Assembly: GCA_016763235.1 (NCBI GenBank)
Contig: JAESUE010000045.1
Location: 1 to 33,361, forward strand
Origin: Pseudomonadales bacterium
GTDB lineage: Bacteria > Pseudomonadota > Gammaproteobacteria > Pseudomonadales > UBA3067
Direction: 5' to 3'
DNA: 33,361 bases
The notes beneath the pieces are model-generated. The model saw only the letters and a list, made by a program, of their open reading frames with translations. It made no database searches and was not told where the DNA came from. The position numbers were made by a program, and so were the translations under genes. Shown one piece after another: positions 1 to 8,260 of the stretch (position 1 is its first letter; the number at the start of each line of letters is the position of its first letter).

Positions 1-1
1 C

Positions 2-190
2 TCGCTACTGGATGCCAGCCAATTCGTGCAAACTGTGGAGCACCGTCAAGGTTTGAAAGTTGCGTGCCTTGAGGAAATAGCCTTCCAGAATGACTGGATA
101 AGCAAAGAGCAACTTGCGAAAAAAGCAGATGCACTGAAAAAAACCGGTTACGGCGAATACCTGCGTAAAATCCTCAACGGATATTGCTAA
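2..190 (+). CDS. rmlA: Glucose-1-phosphate thymidylyltransferase, C-terminal fragment
   Basis: This is the last 62 codons of a gene that enters from the left edge; the stop is the TAA at 188-190. The peptide contains KVACLEEIAFQNDWI and ends GYGEYLRKILNGYC, which is the typical C-terminal helix region of RmlA/RfbA. The enzyme makes dTDP-glucose from glucose-1-phosphate and dTTP, the first step of dTDP-L-rhamnose synthesis. The gene lies 13 bp before rmlC and reads in the same direction, so the two are almost certainly cotranscribed. The catalytic N-terminal part is outside the window, so its integrity cannot be judged. The assignment rests on the tail sequence plus the rmlC-rmlD context. Confidence 0.88.
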   Translation, partial: SLLDASQFVQTVEHRQGLKVACLEEIAFQNDWISKEQLAKKADALKKTGYGEYLRKILNGYC

Positions 191-203
191 GAGTACCGTT
201 AAA

Positions 204-740
204 ATGAAAGTAATAGATACACAGATTAATGATGTAAAAATCATCGAGCCAAAAATTTTTGGTGATGAAAGAGGCTTCTTTCTAGAAACATTCCAAGCTG
301 AACGTTATCAGGAAATGGCCGGTATAGAACTGCCCTTTGTACAAGACAACCATTCCCGATCATCCAAAGGCGTACTCAGAGGCCTACACTTTCAAAAAAC
401 GCACCCCCAGGGAAAGCTTGTAAGAGTCGTTAAAGGCGAAGTTTTCGATGTCGCCGTGGATATTCGCAAAGATTCACCCACCTACGGCCAATGGAGCGGT
501 GTCATTTTATCTGAAGAAAACAAGCGTCAATTTTGGGTGCCACCTGGGCTGGCCCACGGTTTTGTCGTTCTCTCTGAGCTTGCTGACTTTGAATACAAGT
601 GCACTGAATACTATGCCCCTTCTGATGAAGGCTGCTTGATATGGAATGATTCCAGTGTAAACATAGACTGGCCCATAGACACTCCTTTGCTTTCAGAAAA
701 GGACAAAGCAGGCCTACCTTTTACCGAGTTAACGCTATGA
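204..740 (+). CDS. rmlC: dTDP-4-dehydrorhamnose 3,5-epimerase
   Basis: The 178-residue protein has the usual RmlC length and cupin layout. The motif RGLHFQ (residues 59-64) carries the catalytic histidine H62. PPGLAHGFVVLSE (about 112-124) and the YKCTEYYAPSDEG segment (about 130-142) are also family hallmarks. It epimerises C3 and C5 of dTDP-4-keto-6-deoxyglucose in the cytoplasm, the third step to dTDP-L-rhamnose, a precursor for O-antigen or other surface polysaccharide. The ATG at 204 follows rmlA by 13 bp, and the TGA stop overlaps the rmlD start in an ATGA, so translation of the two is probably coupled. Nothing looks damaged. Confidence 0.96.
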   Translation: MKVIDTQINDVKIIEPKIFGDERGFFLETFQAERYQEMAGIELPFVQDNHSRSSKGVLRGLHFQKTHPQGKLVRVVKGEVFDVAVDIRKDSPTYGQWSGVILSEENKRQFWVPPGLAHGFVVLSELADFEYKCTEYYAPSDEGCLIWNDSSVNIDWPIDTPLLSEKDKAGLPFTELTL

Positions 741-1621
741 AAATATTATTAACGGGGGGGATGGACGGGCAAGTCGGCTGGGAAATAATACGCCTCGCAA
801 AAAGCACATCCCACCAACTCATTCCGCTTACCCGCGACCAACTCGATATCACTCACGAGGAAAGCATCCATAAAGCGATAGAGCACCATTCGCCAGATAT
901 CGTTATTAATGCTGCCGCCTACACCGCCGTTGATAAAGCGGAAGAAGATCATGAGATAGCGTATAAAGTGAACCGAGATGGCACCCTCTTCTTGGCACAA
1001 GCGTGTAATAAACATGGCATCCCTCTGCTGCATATTTCTACCGACTATGTTTTCGATGGAGAAAAAAGCACGCCCTATGAAGTTGATGATGCTCCTGCCC
1101 CCCAAAGCGTTTACGGGCTCAGCAAATGGGAAGGCGAAGAATACTTAAGAAATGAACTCAGCCAGCACATTATCTTACGCACTAGCTGGGTTTTCGGGCG
1201 TCACGGAAATAACTTTGTAAAAACCATACTTCGTATAGGGAGCGACCGGGATGAACTCAAGGTGGTCGCTGATCAACAAGGCGCACCAACATCGGCTCAC
1301 AGCATCGCGGCTTGCTTGCTTGAATTGTGTGATCGTTATGAACAGGATAAAAACTTGCCATGGGGTACTTATCATTTCACCGGCTCCCCCGAAAGCACTT
1401 GGTTTGAATTTGCACAAAGCATTTTTAGCGAAGGGAAGAAGCTGGGCCTGCTAGACCACGATGTGAAGGTATTACCCATTAATACCGAAGACTACCCCAC
1501 ATTGGCGAAACGTCCGGCTAATTCGCGGCTTTCAATGCAGCTCACAAAAAGCCGCCTAAAAGTTGAAACTCCTAATTGGAAAAATGACTTAGTGGAGGTT
1601 CTTCAATATTTAAAAGGCTGA
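737..1621 (+). CDS. rmlD: dTDP-4-dehydrorhamnose reductase
   Basis: The 294-residue protein is an extended SDR that reduces dTDP-4-keto-L-rhamnose to dTDP-L-rhamnose with NAD(P)H. Visible motifs are an N-terminal dinucleotide-binding loop (TGGMDGQVG, residues 6-14), INAAAYTAVDKAE (57-69), the STDYVFDG segment (101-108), and the catalytic pair Y126 and K130 in YGLSK. The glycine loop is one residue longer than in typical RmlD proteins (LFGKTGQVG type); it is encoded over a run of seven G (753-759), but the frame stays open, so this is a length variant rather than a break. The start overlaps rmlC by 4 bp. It is the last gene of the operon; the next gene is convergent. Confidence 0.95.
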   Translation: MKILLTGGMDGQVGWEIIRLAKSTSHQLIPLTRDQLDITHEESIHKAIEHHSPDIVINAAAYTAVDKAEEDHEIAYKVNRDGTLFLAQACNKHGIPLLHISTDYVFDGEKSTPYEVDDAPAPQSVYGLSKWEGEEYLRNELSQHIILRTSWVFGRHGNNFVKTILRIGSDRDELKVVADQQGAPTSAHSIAACLLELCDRYEQDKNLPWGTYHFTGSPESTWFEFAQSIFSEGKKLGLLDHDVKVLPINTEDYPTLAKRPANSRLSMQLTKSRLKVETPNWKNDLVEVLQYLKG

Positions 1622-1675
1622 TAAGCGAGAAACAAAACAGCCCCAAAGAAACACCCTCTTAACGAAAAGTGGAAT

Positions 1676-1766
1676 GTAACTATTCAGATCATGCTCACAT
1701 TTGTCGCCTTGCTCTGCTCGCATTTAAACGCAATCTGAACAGCTACAGAGTTCGCTGAGGTGTTAC
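1676..1766 (-). mobile_element. IS66-like MITE, 91-bp form, with perfect 8-bp target duplication
   Basis: The element starts GTAACTATTCAG and ends CTGAGGTGTTAC, so the tips form an inverted repeat. Read on the minus strand it matches the 141-bp copy at 14763 but lacks about 50 bp of its right half. The 8 bases on each side are identical, AGTGGAAT at 1668-1675 and 1767-1774, which is direct evidence of transposition. It sits between the convergent rmlD and SDR genes, where it could also act as a hairpin at both 3' ends. Confidence 0.88.
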
Positions 1767-1779
1767 AGTGGAATCTCCT

Positions 1780-2640
1780 TTATGCGGCAGATTCTACTTT
1801 CCTTTCCTTAAGCCCTGTTTGCACCATGCTAAGATCCCAAAGCTTGGCCGCCACTGTTTTATCGTAGCTTTCCTCCGATGAAGCAAGCGGTTTTTTATCC
1901 ATAAAATACTTACCGTTCATTACTTCCAGCTCTGGAGCGCTGGCCAAATAAAGAGGCGTTTCAGCGCCTTTGTGCGGAGACTTCATGAAAACTTTAATAA
2001 AACCCGGCGTAGAACCAATATTGGAACCGATAACACCAGGGTGAAGGCAGTTGACTGTTACACCTGTTCCCTCTAGACGTTCTGCCAAGGAATAGGTAAA
2101 CATAATGTTTGCCAATTTTGATGCTGCATAGGTTTTAAAAGGTCCAAATTTTTTCTCAGCCTGCAGGTTATCAAAATCAATCGAGTTCATTGTATGCATT
2201 TTTGAGGTGATATTAATAATGCGCGCCGGACTACTTGCCTTTAACTTATCAAGTAGCAAGTGCGTCAACAGAAAGGGGCCAAGATGGTGTACGGCATACT
2301 GAATTTCATAACCCTCTGCGGTGAGTTGCCGCTTGGATAACATCACGCCTGCATTATTGATTAATACATGAAGATGGGGGTAATTTTGATTCACCTGATC
2401 GGCTAAGTTCCGCACTGAATCCATTAGAGACATATCAGCAATTAAAAGGTCGATACGGTCATTGCCGGTATCCTGAATAAGCTGCTTACGCGCTTCTTCA
2501 CCACGATGGCTATCTCTGCAGACAAGAATCAGGTCAGCGCCTAATGTCGCCAAACCCTTGGCAGTTTCAAAGCCAATCCCAGCATTAGCCCCAGTCACAA
2601 GACAGGTTTTACCCACCATATCGGTTAATATATTTTGCAT
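1780..2640 (-). CDS. Short-chain dehydrogenase/reductase, retinol-dehydrogenase-like
   Basis: The 286-residue protein is a classical SDR. TGANAGIG (residues 16-23) binds the nicotinamide cofactor, NNAG is at 95-98, the catalytic serine is about S146 in NITSKMH, and Y171 and K175 (YAASK) complete the active site. The HPGVIGSNIG segment after the active site and the CRDSHRGEEA segment after the second strand resemble the WWOX/retinol dehydrogenase branch, in which an arginine after the second strand usually favours NADP(H). The substrate cannot be told from sequence; the symbol is left empty. A transposon-like repeat lies beyond each end of the gene, and the upstream neighbour mrp reads in the same direction 152 bp away, so it probably has its own promoter. 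Confidence 0.9.
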   Translation of the reverse strand: MQNILTDMVGKTCLVTGANAGIGFETAKGLATLGADLILVCRDSHRGEEARKQLIQDTGNDRIDLLIADMSLMDSVRNLADQVNQNYPHLHVLINNAGVMLSKRQLTAEGYEIQYAVHHLGPFLLTHLLLDKLKASSPARIINITSKMHTMNSIDFDNLQAEKKFGPFKTYAASKLANIMFTYSLAERLEGTGVTVNCLHPGVIGSNIGSTPGFIKVFMKSPHKGAETPLYLASAPELEVMNGKYFMDKKPLASSEESYDKTVAAKLWDLSMVQTGLKERKVESAA

Positions 2641-2730
2641 GATTAAAATCCCTTTTTAAATCTTTTGATCAAAGACAAGATAACTATTTGTTAAAATCCC
2701 TGATCCCATATTATTTTTATTGCTTACGCA

Positions 2731-2778
2731 GTAATTATCCAGCTTGCGCGTGAATTTAAGCGTGAGCTGAATAGTTAC
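2731..2778 (+). mobile_element. IS66-like MITE, 48-bp palindromic form
   Basis: The 48 bp run from GTAATTATCCAGCT to AGCTGAATAGTTAC and are nearly self-complementary over their whole length. The right half matches the right end of the 141-bp copy at 14763. No clear 8-bp duplication is visible in the flanks. It lies 15 bp beyond the mrp stop codon, where the RNA would fold into a long hairpin. Confidence 0.75.
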
Positions 2779-2792
2779 AGTGCTTTTTTATA

Positions 2793-3868
2793 TCACGAAG
2801 CGACTGGGATTACCTTGCTTTTCTCCATCAAGGAAATTCCTAAAGCAGTCCTTTTAGCAATCAAACGATATGCTTGGGCAATCTCACCGTCTGGCTCAGC
2901 GATAACGGTAGGACAACCGCCATCGACTTGCTCACGTATAGAAAGAGCAAGGGGCAGCGCACCTAGCAAGACAGTGTCATAAGTCTCAGCAATTCGAGAG
3001 CCGCCCTGCTCGCCAAATATATGCTCTTCATGCCCACACTGACTACAGGTGTGCACGCTCATATTCTCCACAACACCCAATATTGGTATATGCACCTTGG
3101 CGAACATTTCTATGGCTTTTTTGCATCAAGAAGAGCGATATCTTGCGGCGTCGTAACCACCACCGCACCGGTAACCGGAATCTGCTGTGCAAGGGTTAGC
3201 TGGATATCCCCTGTGCCCGGTGGCAAATCAATGATGAGATAATCAAGGTCGTCCCAAACGGTTTGCTGGCAAAGCTGCAGCAAGGCACCACTCGCTTTAG
3301 GGCCGCGCCATACTATCGGTGTATTTTCAGTCACCAGGTTCCCCATAGAAAGGGATTGAACACCATACCGAGTAATGGGTTTAAAATATTTACCGTCAAT
3401 CTGCTCGGGGCGAATATCATCACCGATGCCCAGCATCATAGGAATACTCGGCCCGTAGATGTCTGCATCGAGAATACCCACGCGTGCGCCTTCTTGAGTC
3501 AGCGCCAGAGCCAGATTCACGCTGGTGGTTGACTTGCCTACGCCCCCTTTACCCGATGCTACGGCAATAATATTTTTCACGTTCGCCATCGGAGACTTAT
3601 CTCCACATGGTGAATGGGAGAAAATCGTTGAGCGTACAGAAATAGTAACGTTTTCCACATTAAGCAGTGTTTTTATTTCTCTCTGCAGGTCTTTAACAAC
3701 AAGAGGGCGAATGCCATCCGAAGGGAAATCTAAAGTAATTTCCACATCACAGCGGCCACTCTCTAGCACCACTTGAAACTGCCCCCCTAATTCGCTAATG
3801 CTGATTCCCACGTCGGGAAGCTCATAATTTTGCACCAATTCCTCGACAAGACCCAAGGTAGCACCCAT
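2793..3868 (-). CDS. mrp: Mrp/ApbC-family P-loop ATPase (Fe-S carrier), frame interrupted at a slippery A-run
   Basis: The protein belongs to the Mrp/Ind1/ApbC family, cytoplasmic ATPases that carry iron-sulfur clusters to target enzymes. It has an N-terminal MIP18-like domain, the deviant Walker A motif GKGGVGKST, the DADIYGPS and IDLPPGTGD motifs, and a C-terminal CSQC pair that would bind the cluster. The reading frame is split: the first part (3868 down to 3110) ends DAKKP-stop, and the second (3107 down to 2793) continues with MFAKVHIPILGVVENMS. The break is at 3116-3122, where the mRNA reads A AAA AAG; a -1 slip there gives DAKKAIEMFAK, exactly the family sequence. It may be a programmed frameshift, a real mutation or a homopolymer sequencing error. 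The start chosen is ATG 3868 (MGATLGL), with AAAGGAG 8 bases upstream; the GTG at 3877 abuts the AAAGGA and is unlikely. Confidence 0.85.
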
Positions 3869-4058
3869 AAAACACACTCCTTTAACCGCAAGAGGCTAAA
3901 TAAGCCCTTGCGTAAACAAACTTACCGAATGGAAAACACTCATCAACTAACTAAGAAAACCGACAAACTAAATAAGGACTATAAAATCTTCTAGACTGTA
4001 GAGAGCCCCTTAAGAAGTTGCTCCCTTCACTTTTGAGCGAACTGGCCGATATAAACCA

Positions 4059-4202
4059 ATAGGCAGCTCTAAAAATAGTAATTTTTTCGTGAGAGCAAGG
4101 AAGTACCGCACGGAGAACCACAGTGTATAAGGTATACATGAGGATTCGAATACGGAACTGACGCGGCTATCGCGGAAAAAGTGCATTTTTAGAGCTGCCC
4201 AT
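4059..4202. mobile_element. Second MITE-like element, 144 bp, with 18-bp inverted ends
   Basis: The left end at 4059-4076 reads ATAGGCAGCTCTAAAAAT, and the reverse complement of the right end (4185-4202) reads ATGGGCAGCTCTAAAAAT, so the termini differ at one position in 18. The interior shows no convincing gene; short open frames on the minus strand here look accidental. A third copy of this end occurs at the 3' end of csoR (9817-9834). I see no clear target duplication. The element ends 44 bp before the lipoprotein start, so it may carry or replace that gene's promoter. The rest of the 3869-4246 spacer shows nothing else I can name. Confidence 0.72.
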
Positions 4203-4246
4203 AAGAACCTCATCATAGGCACAACCATAGCGAAAAATACTATTTT

Positions 4247-5971
4247 ATGGCCAAGCTCTCGAAAACTGCATTAAAAAACAGCCTGATACCCGCCTTGATG
4301 ACCCTTGTGATCATTGGCAGTGGCTGCAGCAATATCCCGACTCCGGCATCTGATGCATCACCCAGAAGCATCAGTCACCCACGCCTAAACTATGAGGACG
4401 GACTAACAACCCTTCTCACGCAGCCCGAAGCAAGGCAAGTGGCCTTAGATTTTGCCGCCACAAAACGTGACTCTCAAACCTATCAGCGAGGGCATTCTAG
4501 CACTATCGATTACAGCAACGACACAAGCACACAGGAACTCACAAAAAGCTGGCACACTCTGGATATGGGTTTATACGATGTACTAACGGGAACACGAAAA
4601 TCCAGCTCCAACGCAATCAGTTTAAAGGAAAATAAAACAGTTGCCAGTTTTATACAAATGAACCAGAACACCCTTATTGCCACAAACTTCACCACTAACT
4701 TTTATGGCGCAGCAACGAAACAAAAATTTGCTCGACGCCAGCAGCTTATCAAACATTCAGTTCTCGCATTACGCCGTTTACCACAAACCGTTAAAAATGC
4801 CACATCCTTACTTGAAATTGAACAACAACTGGCGAGCTTAGATCAACTTTATAAAATCATTGACTCAAACGCGCAATCATTAAACCTTTCAACGAAAGGT
4901 GCAAAAAATAGAACAAATAAATTAAAAGCACACTTTTACACCCAAATACCAGCACCCCATGATGTAATCATGAAGCACCCACACATTATTAATATAATGA
5001 TGAACAGCCTTGAAAATACATTGACACATAACACAGGAAGTAATATTGAATCAGAAAACTATGAACACTTATGGGACTTATATTTTCCAAGTTATGCCTA
5101 CCGGATACCTATAAATGCAGCAGAAGAATCGCCAGCGTTAGAAACATGGAATGAATCTTCAAAAATTCTTATTAAGGAATTAAAAAGTGCTGCGATAAAC
5201 ATCCATACGGAAACACAATCCACACCGCGAGGCGTCAATTACACAAAGGAAAGTAAAAACCATAAAATAAAACGCGAACAACTTTTTGAAATAGCAATGA
5301 TGGCACGACTTCGTATCGCAATATTGGACTACGCCAATCGTTACGATGAAATCAAAACACTCATGCAACAAGTAAATCTTCAAAAAACTCTTACACCGAG
5401 GCTCAACGTTAGCATCCTTCAAGATCATGAAAACGTACTCAACAACATACGTTTATGCTCGCTTGAAATACAAACTCATATTGCATATGGAGAACTTATG
5501 AGCAGCCTTATTAGAGCCAATGCCAGTGTAAACGCTAATAACCCTTTAGCATCAGATGTGGAATCCGTATTTATTACCGCGAACACACCAAATACCGGAA
5601 AAAAATTGGGCAATATCACACACCAGAAAAAAAACCAAACAAGCTCCACTCAAACAGGAGAGCCAAGCCATCATGTAGAAACTCTTTCCACGCTTCGACC
5701 CAATAGGAAACTAGATCAGCAAATTTTTGAAAATAACGACCAATATGGCATACGGCTTTTATATGCCAGAAGTCATGCCGAATTTGCAGCCCATCGCAGT
5801 TACAGTGGCCTACGAGACCTTCCTTACCGCACTCAACTCAAGGGTTATGACACGCATTACTCCATTTACTACGCCACCTACCCATCACAACAAGCGGCAC
5901 GTCAAGGCTTGAAACAAATCCCTCAGTTCTACCAGCTTTTCAAGCCTGAAATAAAACGCCTGCCAAATTAA
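4247..5971 (+). CDS. Uncharacterised lipoprotein with SPOR-like C-terminal region
   Basis: I do not recognise the family. The 574-residue protein begins with a short basic stretch and a hydrophobic segment (about 12-23) ending in GSGC, so C27 would be lipidated and the protein anchored in the cell envelope. The middle (about 60-480) is mostly predicted helix, rich in Asn, Thr and Gln. Part of it (ARLRIAILDYANRYDE about 350-365, and IQTHIAYGELMSSLIRAN about 408-425) faintly resembles the helical hairpins of TolC-type outer-membrane factors. The last about 75 residues, from YGIRLLYARS through YRTQLKGYDTHYSIYYATY to PSQQAARQGL, look like a divergent SPOR domain, which binds denuded peptidoglycan at division sites. 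The gene stands alone, with a MITE-like element just upstream and a hairpin just after it. No strong ribosome-binding site precedes ATG 4247. Confidence 0.75.
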   Translation: MAKLSKTALKNSLIPALMTLVIIGSGCSNIPTPASDASPRSISHPRLNYEDGLTTLLTQPEARQVALDFAATKRDSQTYQRGHSSTIDYSNDTSTQELTKSWHTLDMGLYDVLTGTRKSSSNAISLKENKTVASFIQMNQNTLIATNFTTNFYGAATKQKFARRQQLIKHSVLALRRLPQTVKNATSLLEIEQQLASLDQLYKIIDSNAQSLNLSTKGAKNRTNKLKAHFYTQIPAPHDVIMKHPHIINIMMNSLENTLTHNTGSNIESENYEHLWDLYFPSYAYRIPINAAEESPALETWNESSKILIKELKSAAINIHTETQSTPRGVNYTKESKNHKIKREQLFEIAMMARLRIAILDYANRYDEIKTLMQQVNLQKTLTPRLNVSILQDHENVLNNIRLCSLEIQTHIAYGELMSSLIRANASVNANNPLASDVESVFITANTPNTGKKLGNITHQKKNQTSSTQTGEPSHHVETLSTLRPNRKLDQQIFENNDQYGIRLLYARSHAEFAAHRSYSGLRDLPYRTQLKGYDTHYSIYYATYPSQQAARQGLKQIPQFYQLFKPEIKRLPN

Positions 5972-5980
5972 TCACTTACA

Positions 5981-6034
5981 CTACCAATCGAACGGCCGAA
6001 ACAGCTATTCGACTGGTAGCATTCCCCTCTTTTT
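5981..6034 (+). terminator. Probable Rho-independent terminator after the lipoprotein gene
   Basis: CTACCAATCGAA (5981-5992) pairs with TTCGACTGGTAG (6008-6019) with one mismatch, and the hairpin is followed by CATTCCCCTCTTTTT. The position right after the stop at 5971 fits a terminator. Confidence 0.6.
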
Positions 6035-6146
6035 CAGGTATGATACGGTGTTTTACGAAACCCCTCATGGATGAGTTATTATCTTAGGCTCCATAGCCTT
6101 GGTAGATTCTCTGTAAATACCACCAACACTTGCGCAGTAGGTAGTC

Positions 6147-6953
6147 ATGTCAACCAATAACACAGTAAAGGTAAAGCTCGGCCCCGTACAAGAAACCATG
6201 CTTATCCCTCTTTTTTACCGGTCATTAGAACTAAGCCAGCCAGATCCCATCGTTCGAGATGAAATGGCGAAAAATGTGATAGACCAAATAGACTATGACT
6301 TTAACGAACTAGCAAAAAGCTTTGATGGCGATGGCCTTGCTTTTCCCATACGCGCCGCTACATTTGACCACCTCATCAAAGAGTTTATTGAGAAAAACCC
6401 TGAAGCCACGATTATTAACCTCGGAGCAGGCTTAGATACAACGTTCTTTCGTGTAGATAACGGAAAAATTCATTGGTACGACATAGATTTAGCCGACAGC
6501 ATTGAACTACGCCGTCAATTCATTGATGAAACGGATCGCCTCAAATTTATCTCCTGCTCGGCTTTTGATCCGACCTGGTTTAAAGAAATCAAGCGCCGTG
6601 ACAAAGGCATCTTTATTATGTCTGGCGGCATGTTTATTTATTTTGAACATTCTGAAATTCAAGACCTCATTAGCAAAATGGCTAACGAGTTTCCTGAATC
6701 AGAATTGGTTTTTGATACGGTATCAAATTTCTTTCGTTTTCGTCGTTTCAAAAAAATCGGCATAAAATGGGGAGTATGGGGCGCCTACACCATAAACCGA
6801 ATCAAGAATTCACATATGCTTGGGGCATTTTATTATCTAAATCAATATCGCGATCGATGGGATACCCCTCTTACACGTCACTATCCTTATTACATTAAAC
6901 CCTTATTGATGATCACCCCCGGGATGTATCATTTAAAATTGAGCGCTGATTAA
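6147..6953 (+). CDS. Class I SAM-dependent methyltransferase, LCMT/PPM-like
   Basis: The 268-residue protein has the hallmarks of the leucine carboxyl methyltransferase-like family: NLGAGLDTTFFR (residues 91-102) as the SAM-binding motif I, WYDIDLADSIELRR (about 110-123) as the acidic second motif, and a preceding segment FPIRAATFD where members usually have an arginine near the pocket. In bacteria, members of this group methylate small molecules, often polyketides or other secondary products, but the substrate is not readable here. No biosynthetic partner lies nearby. ATG 6147 is preceded by GTAGGTAG, a modest ribosome-binding site. A strong terminator follows. The family call is firm; the function is open. 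Confidence 0.85.
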   Translation: MSTNNTVKVKLGPVQETMLIPLFYRSLELSQPDPIVRDEMAKNVIDQIDYDFNELAKSFDGDGLAFPIRAATFDHLIKEFIEKNPEATIINLGAGLDTTFFRVDNGKIHWYDIDLADSIELRRQFIDETDRLKFISCSAFDPTWFKEIKRRDKGIFIMSGGMFIYFEHSEIQDLISKMANEFPESELVFDTVSNFFRFRRFKKIGIKWGVWGAYTINRIKNSHMLGAFYYLNQYRDRWDTPLTRHYPYYIKPLLMITPGMYHLKLSAD

Positions 6954-6992
6954 GGCGTATACAAAAGCACTGATGGCTGGCTACTGACAGCC

Positions 6993-7031
6993 AAAAAAGC
7001 CGAGCTACTTATAAAGTCGCTCGGCTTTTTT
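6993..7031. terminator. Strong bidirectional Rho-independent terminator
   Basis: AAAAAAGCCGAGC (6993-7005) is the exact reverse complement of GCTCGGCTTTTTT (7019-7031), with a 13-base loop. A T run follows the stem on the plus strand and, by symmetry, on the minus strand. It separates the methyltransferase from the convergent crotonase gene. Confidence 0.92.
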
Positions 7032-7126
7032 ATTGAAAAACTTTGTCGCTTAATAGTGCTAATTAAGCCGCTTATCCGTATTCATATGGATTAACGGTTC
7101 GAGGCCCACGCTGGGCTATTCTGGTA

Positions 7127-7975
7127 TTAACTATCTCCCTGAAAAATATCTTTTTTAACCGCATTTGACTGAAATTGAGCTTGCTCTTTTTTTGCCTTCG
7201 CCCCAAATGCCTCCATCATATCGCTGCCATGAAACATCGCAGCTTGCCAAGTAGACATAAAACGCAGACTGTCCGCCACACTATGGTCACGGCTATAATT
7301 AATCATCTCTTTGCAACCACTTACCACCAAAGGCGAATGACCCGCTATCGAACGGGCAATTTCCAGCACCCCTTCCACAAGCGCATTAGCATTTTCGTAA
7401 ACATTGTTAACAAGGCCAATTCGTTTCGCTTCTTGGGCATCAACCTTACGCCCTGTGTAAGCCATTTCCTTTAAAACCCCCAAGGGAATCATATGAGGAA
7501 GCCTTTGCAGCGTACCCAAATCAGCCACAAGTCCAATATTGGTTTCTGCAATCGTAAAGTACGCATCTTCACTACAGTAAACGCAGTCACTCGCAGCAAG
7601 TAAATCTAAAGCACCGCCAATACATGCTCCCTGCACGGCACACAAAACGGGAAAGCGGGCTTGCTCCAGTGCAGTAAATGCATCTTGCAGACCTTCAACA
7701 AAATGCCGGAATTTTTCCCGCTGCCGCCCTATTTCCAAACTCTTATCCTGTAAAGATGGGTCAGAGAAAACGCTCAAGTCCATCCCTGAGCAAAAATGCT
7801 TCCCCTGAGAAGATATAAGCAGAACCCGCGTCTCCCCCTCTGAATCAAGCTTCCTAACGAGTGCTGGCAGCTCTTTCCAGAACTCCGGAATCATTGAGTT
7901 TCGTTTTTCTGGTCTACTTAGCTCCAGATGAGCCACCCCATTATCCTGAATTAGTTTAAAGCACTGAAAATCCAT
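7127..7975 (-). CDS. Enoyl-CoA hydratase/isomerase family protein, dienoyl-CoA-isomerase-like
   Basis: The protein (282 residues from ATG 7975) is a crotonase-fold enzyme acting on acyl-CoA thioesters. SGMDLSVF (63-70) and ACIGGALD (117-124) are the oxyanion-hole loops. Three acidic residues, D124, E144 and D152 (in VADLGTLQRLP), have the spacing 20 and 8 seen for D176, E196 and D204 of rat ECH1, the delta(3,5),delta(2,4)-dienoyl-CoA isomerase, so that activity is the best guess; it would serve beta-oxidation of unsaturated fatty acids. The frame is open back to 8071, but GGGAG lies just before ATG 7975 and homology begins there, so the shorter start is chosen. The MBL-fold gene is divergent. 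Confidence 0.88.
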   Translation of the reverse strand: MDFQCFKLIQDNGVAHLELSRPEKRNSMIPEFWKELPALVRKLDSEGETRVLLISSQGKHFCSGMDLSVFSDPSLQDKSLEIGRQREKFRHFVEGLQDAFTALEQARFPVLCAVQGACIGGALDLLAASDCVYCSEDAYFTIAETNIGLVADLGTLQRLPHMIPLGVLKEMAYTGRKVDAQEAKRIGLVNNVYENANALVEGVLEIARSIAGHSPLVVSGCKEMINYSRDHSVADSLRFMSTWQAAMFHGSDMMEAFGAKAKKEQAQFQSNAVKKDIFQGDS

Positions 7976-8083
7976 TTTTTCTCCCAGTTTATTTTGCGAC
8001 TCTAGAATAACGATTGACCCACCCGAAGTGGCTAAAGAAGTAAGTATTTCAAAACAAGCGCCCTGCTTCAATCGCCTAATACT

Positions 8084-8099
8084 ACCTTTTTAAAGGTAT
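8084..8099. promoter_or_regulatory. Dyad between divergent genes, possible operator
   Basis: TACCTTTTTAAAGGTA is a 16-bp perfect palindrome (7-bp arms around TT) about 110 bp upstream of the crotonase start and about 160 bp upstream of the MBL gene. Its symmetry and place suggest a repressor site, but I cannot name a regulator. Confidence 0.3.
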
Positions 8100-8260
8100 T
8101 TGATCGATAATCACCGGTTTCGTGAAATGACAATGGCTCAATTAACCTTGTGATTGGCCAACAAAGATCACAAAGAGAAAACAATAATCGTTAACATAGG
8201 CGCAAGAAAGATGCGCCTGAAAGTGATTACAAACAACTACTTGCTGTAAGGTTTACCTCT

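Noticed and set aside
737..800. Run of seven G in the rmlD nucleotide-binding loop, possible frameshift
   Set aside because: The frame stays open through a full-length RmlD; the loop is only one residue longer than usual.
3951..4228. Minus-strand open frames of 62 and 72 codons
   Set aside because: They lie across the 144-bp repeat, lack ribosome-binding sites and resemble no protein.
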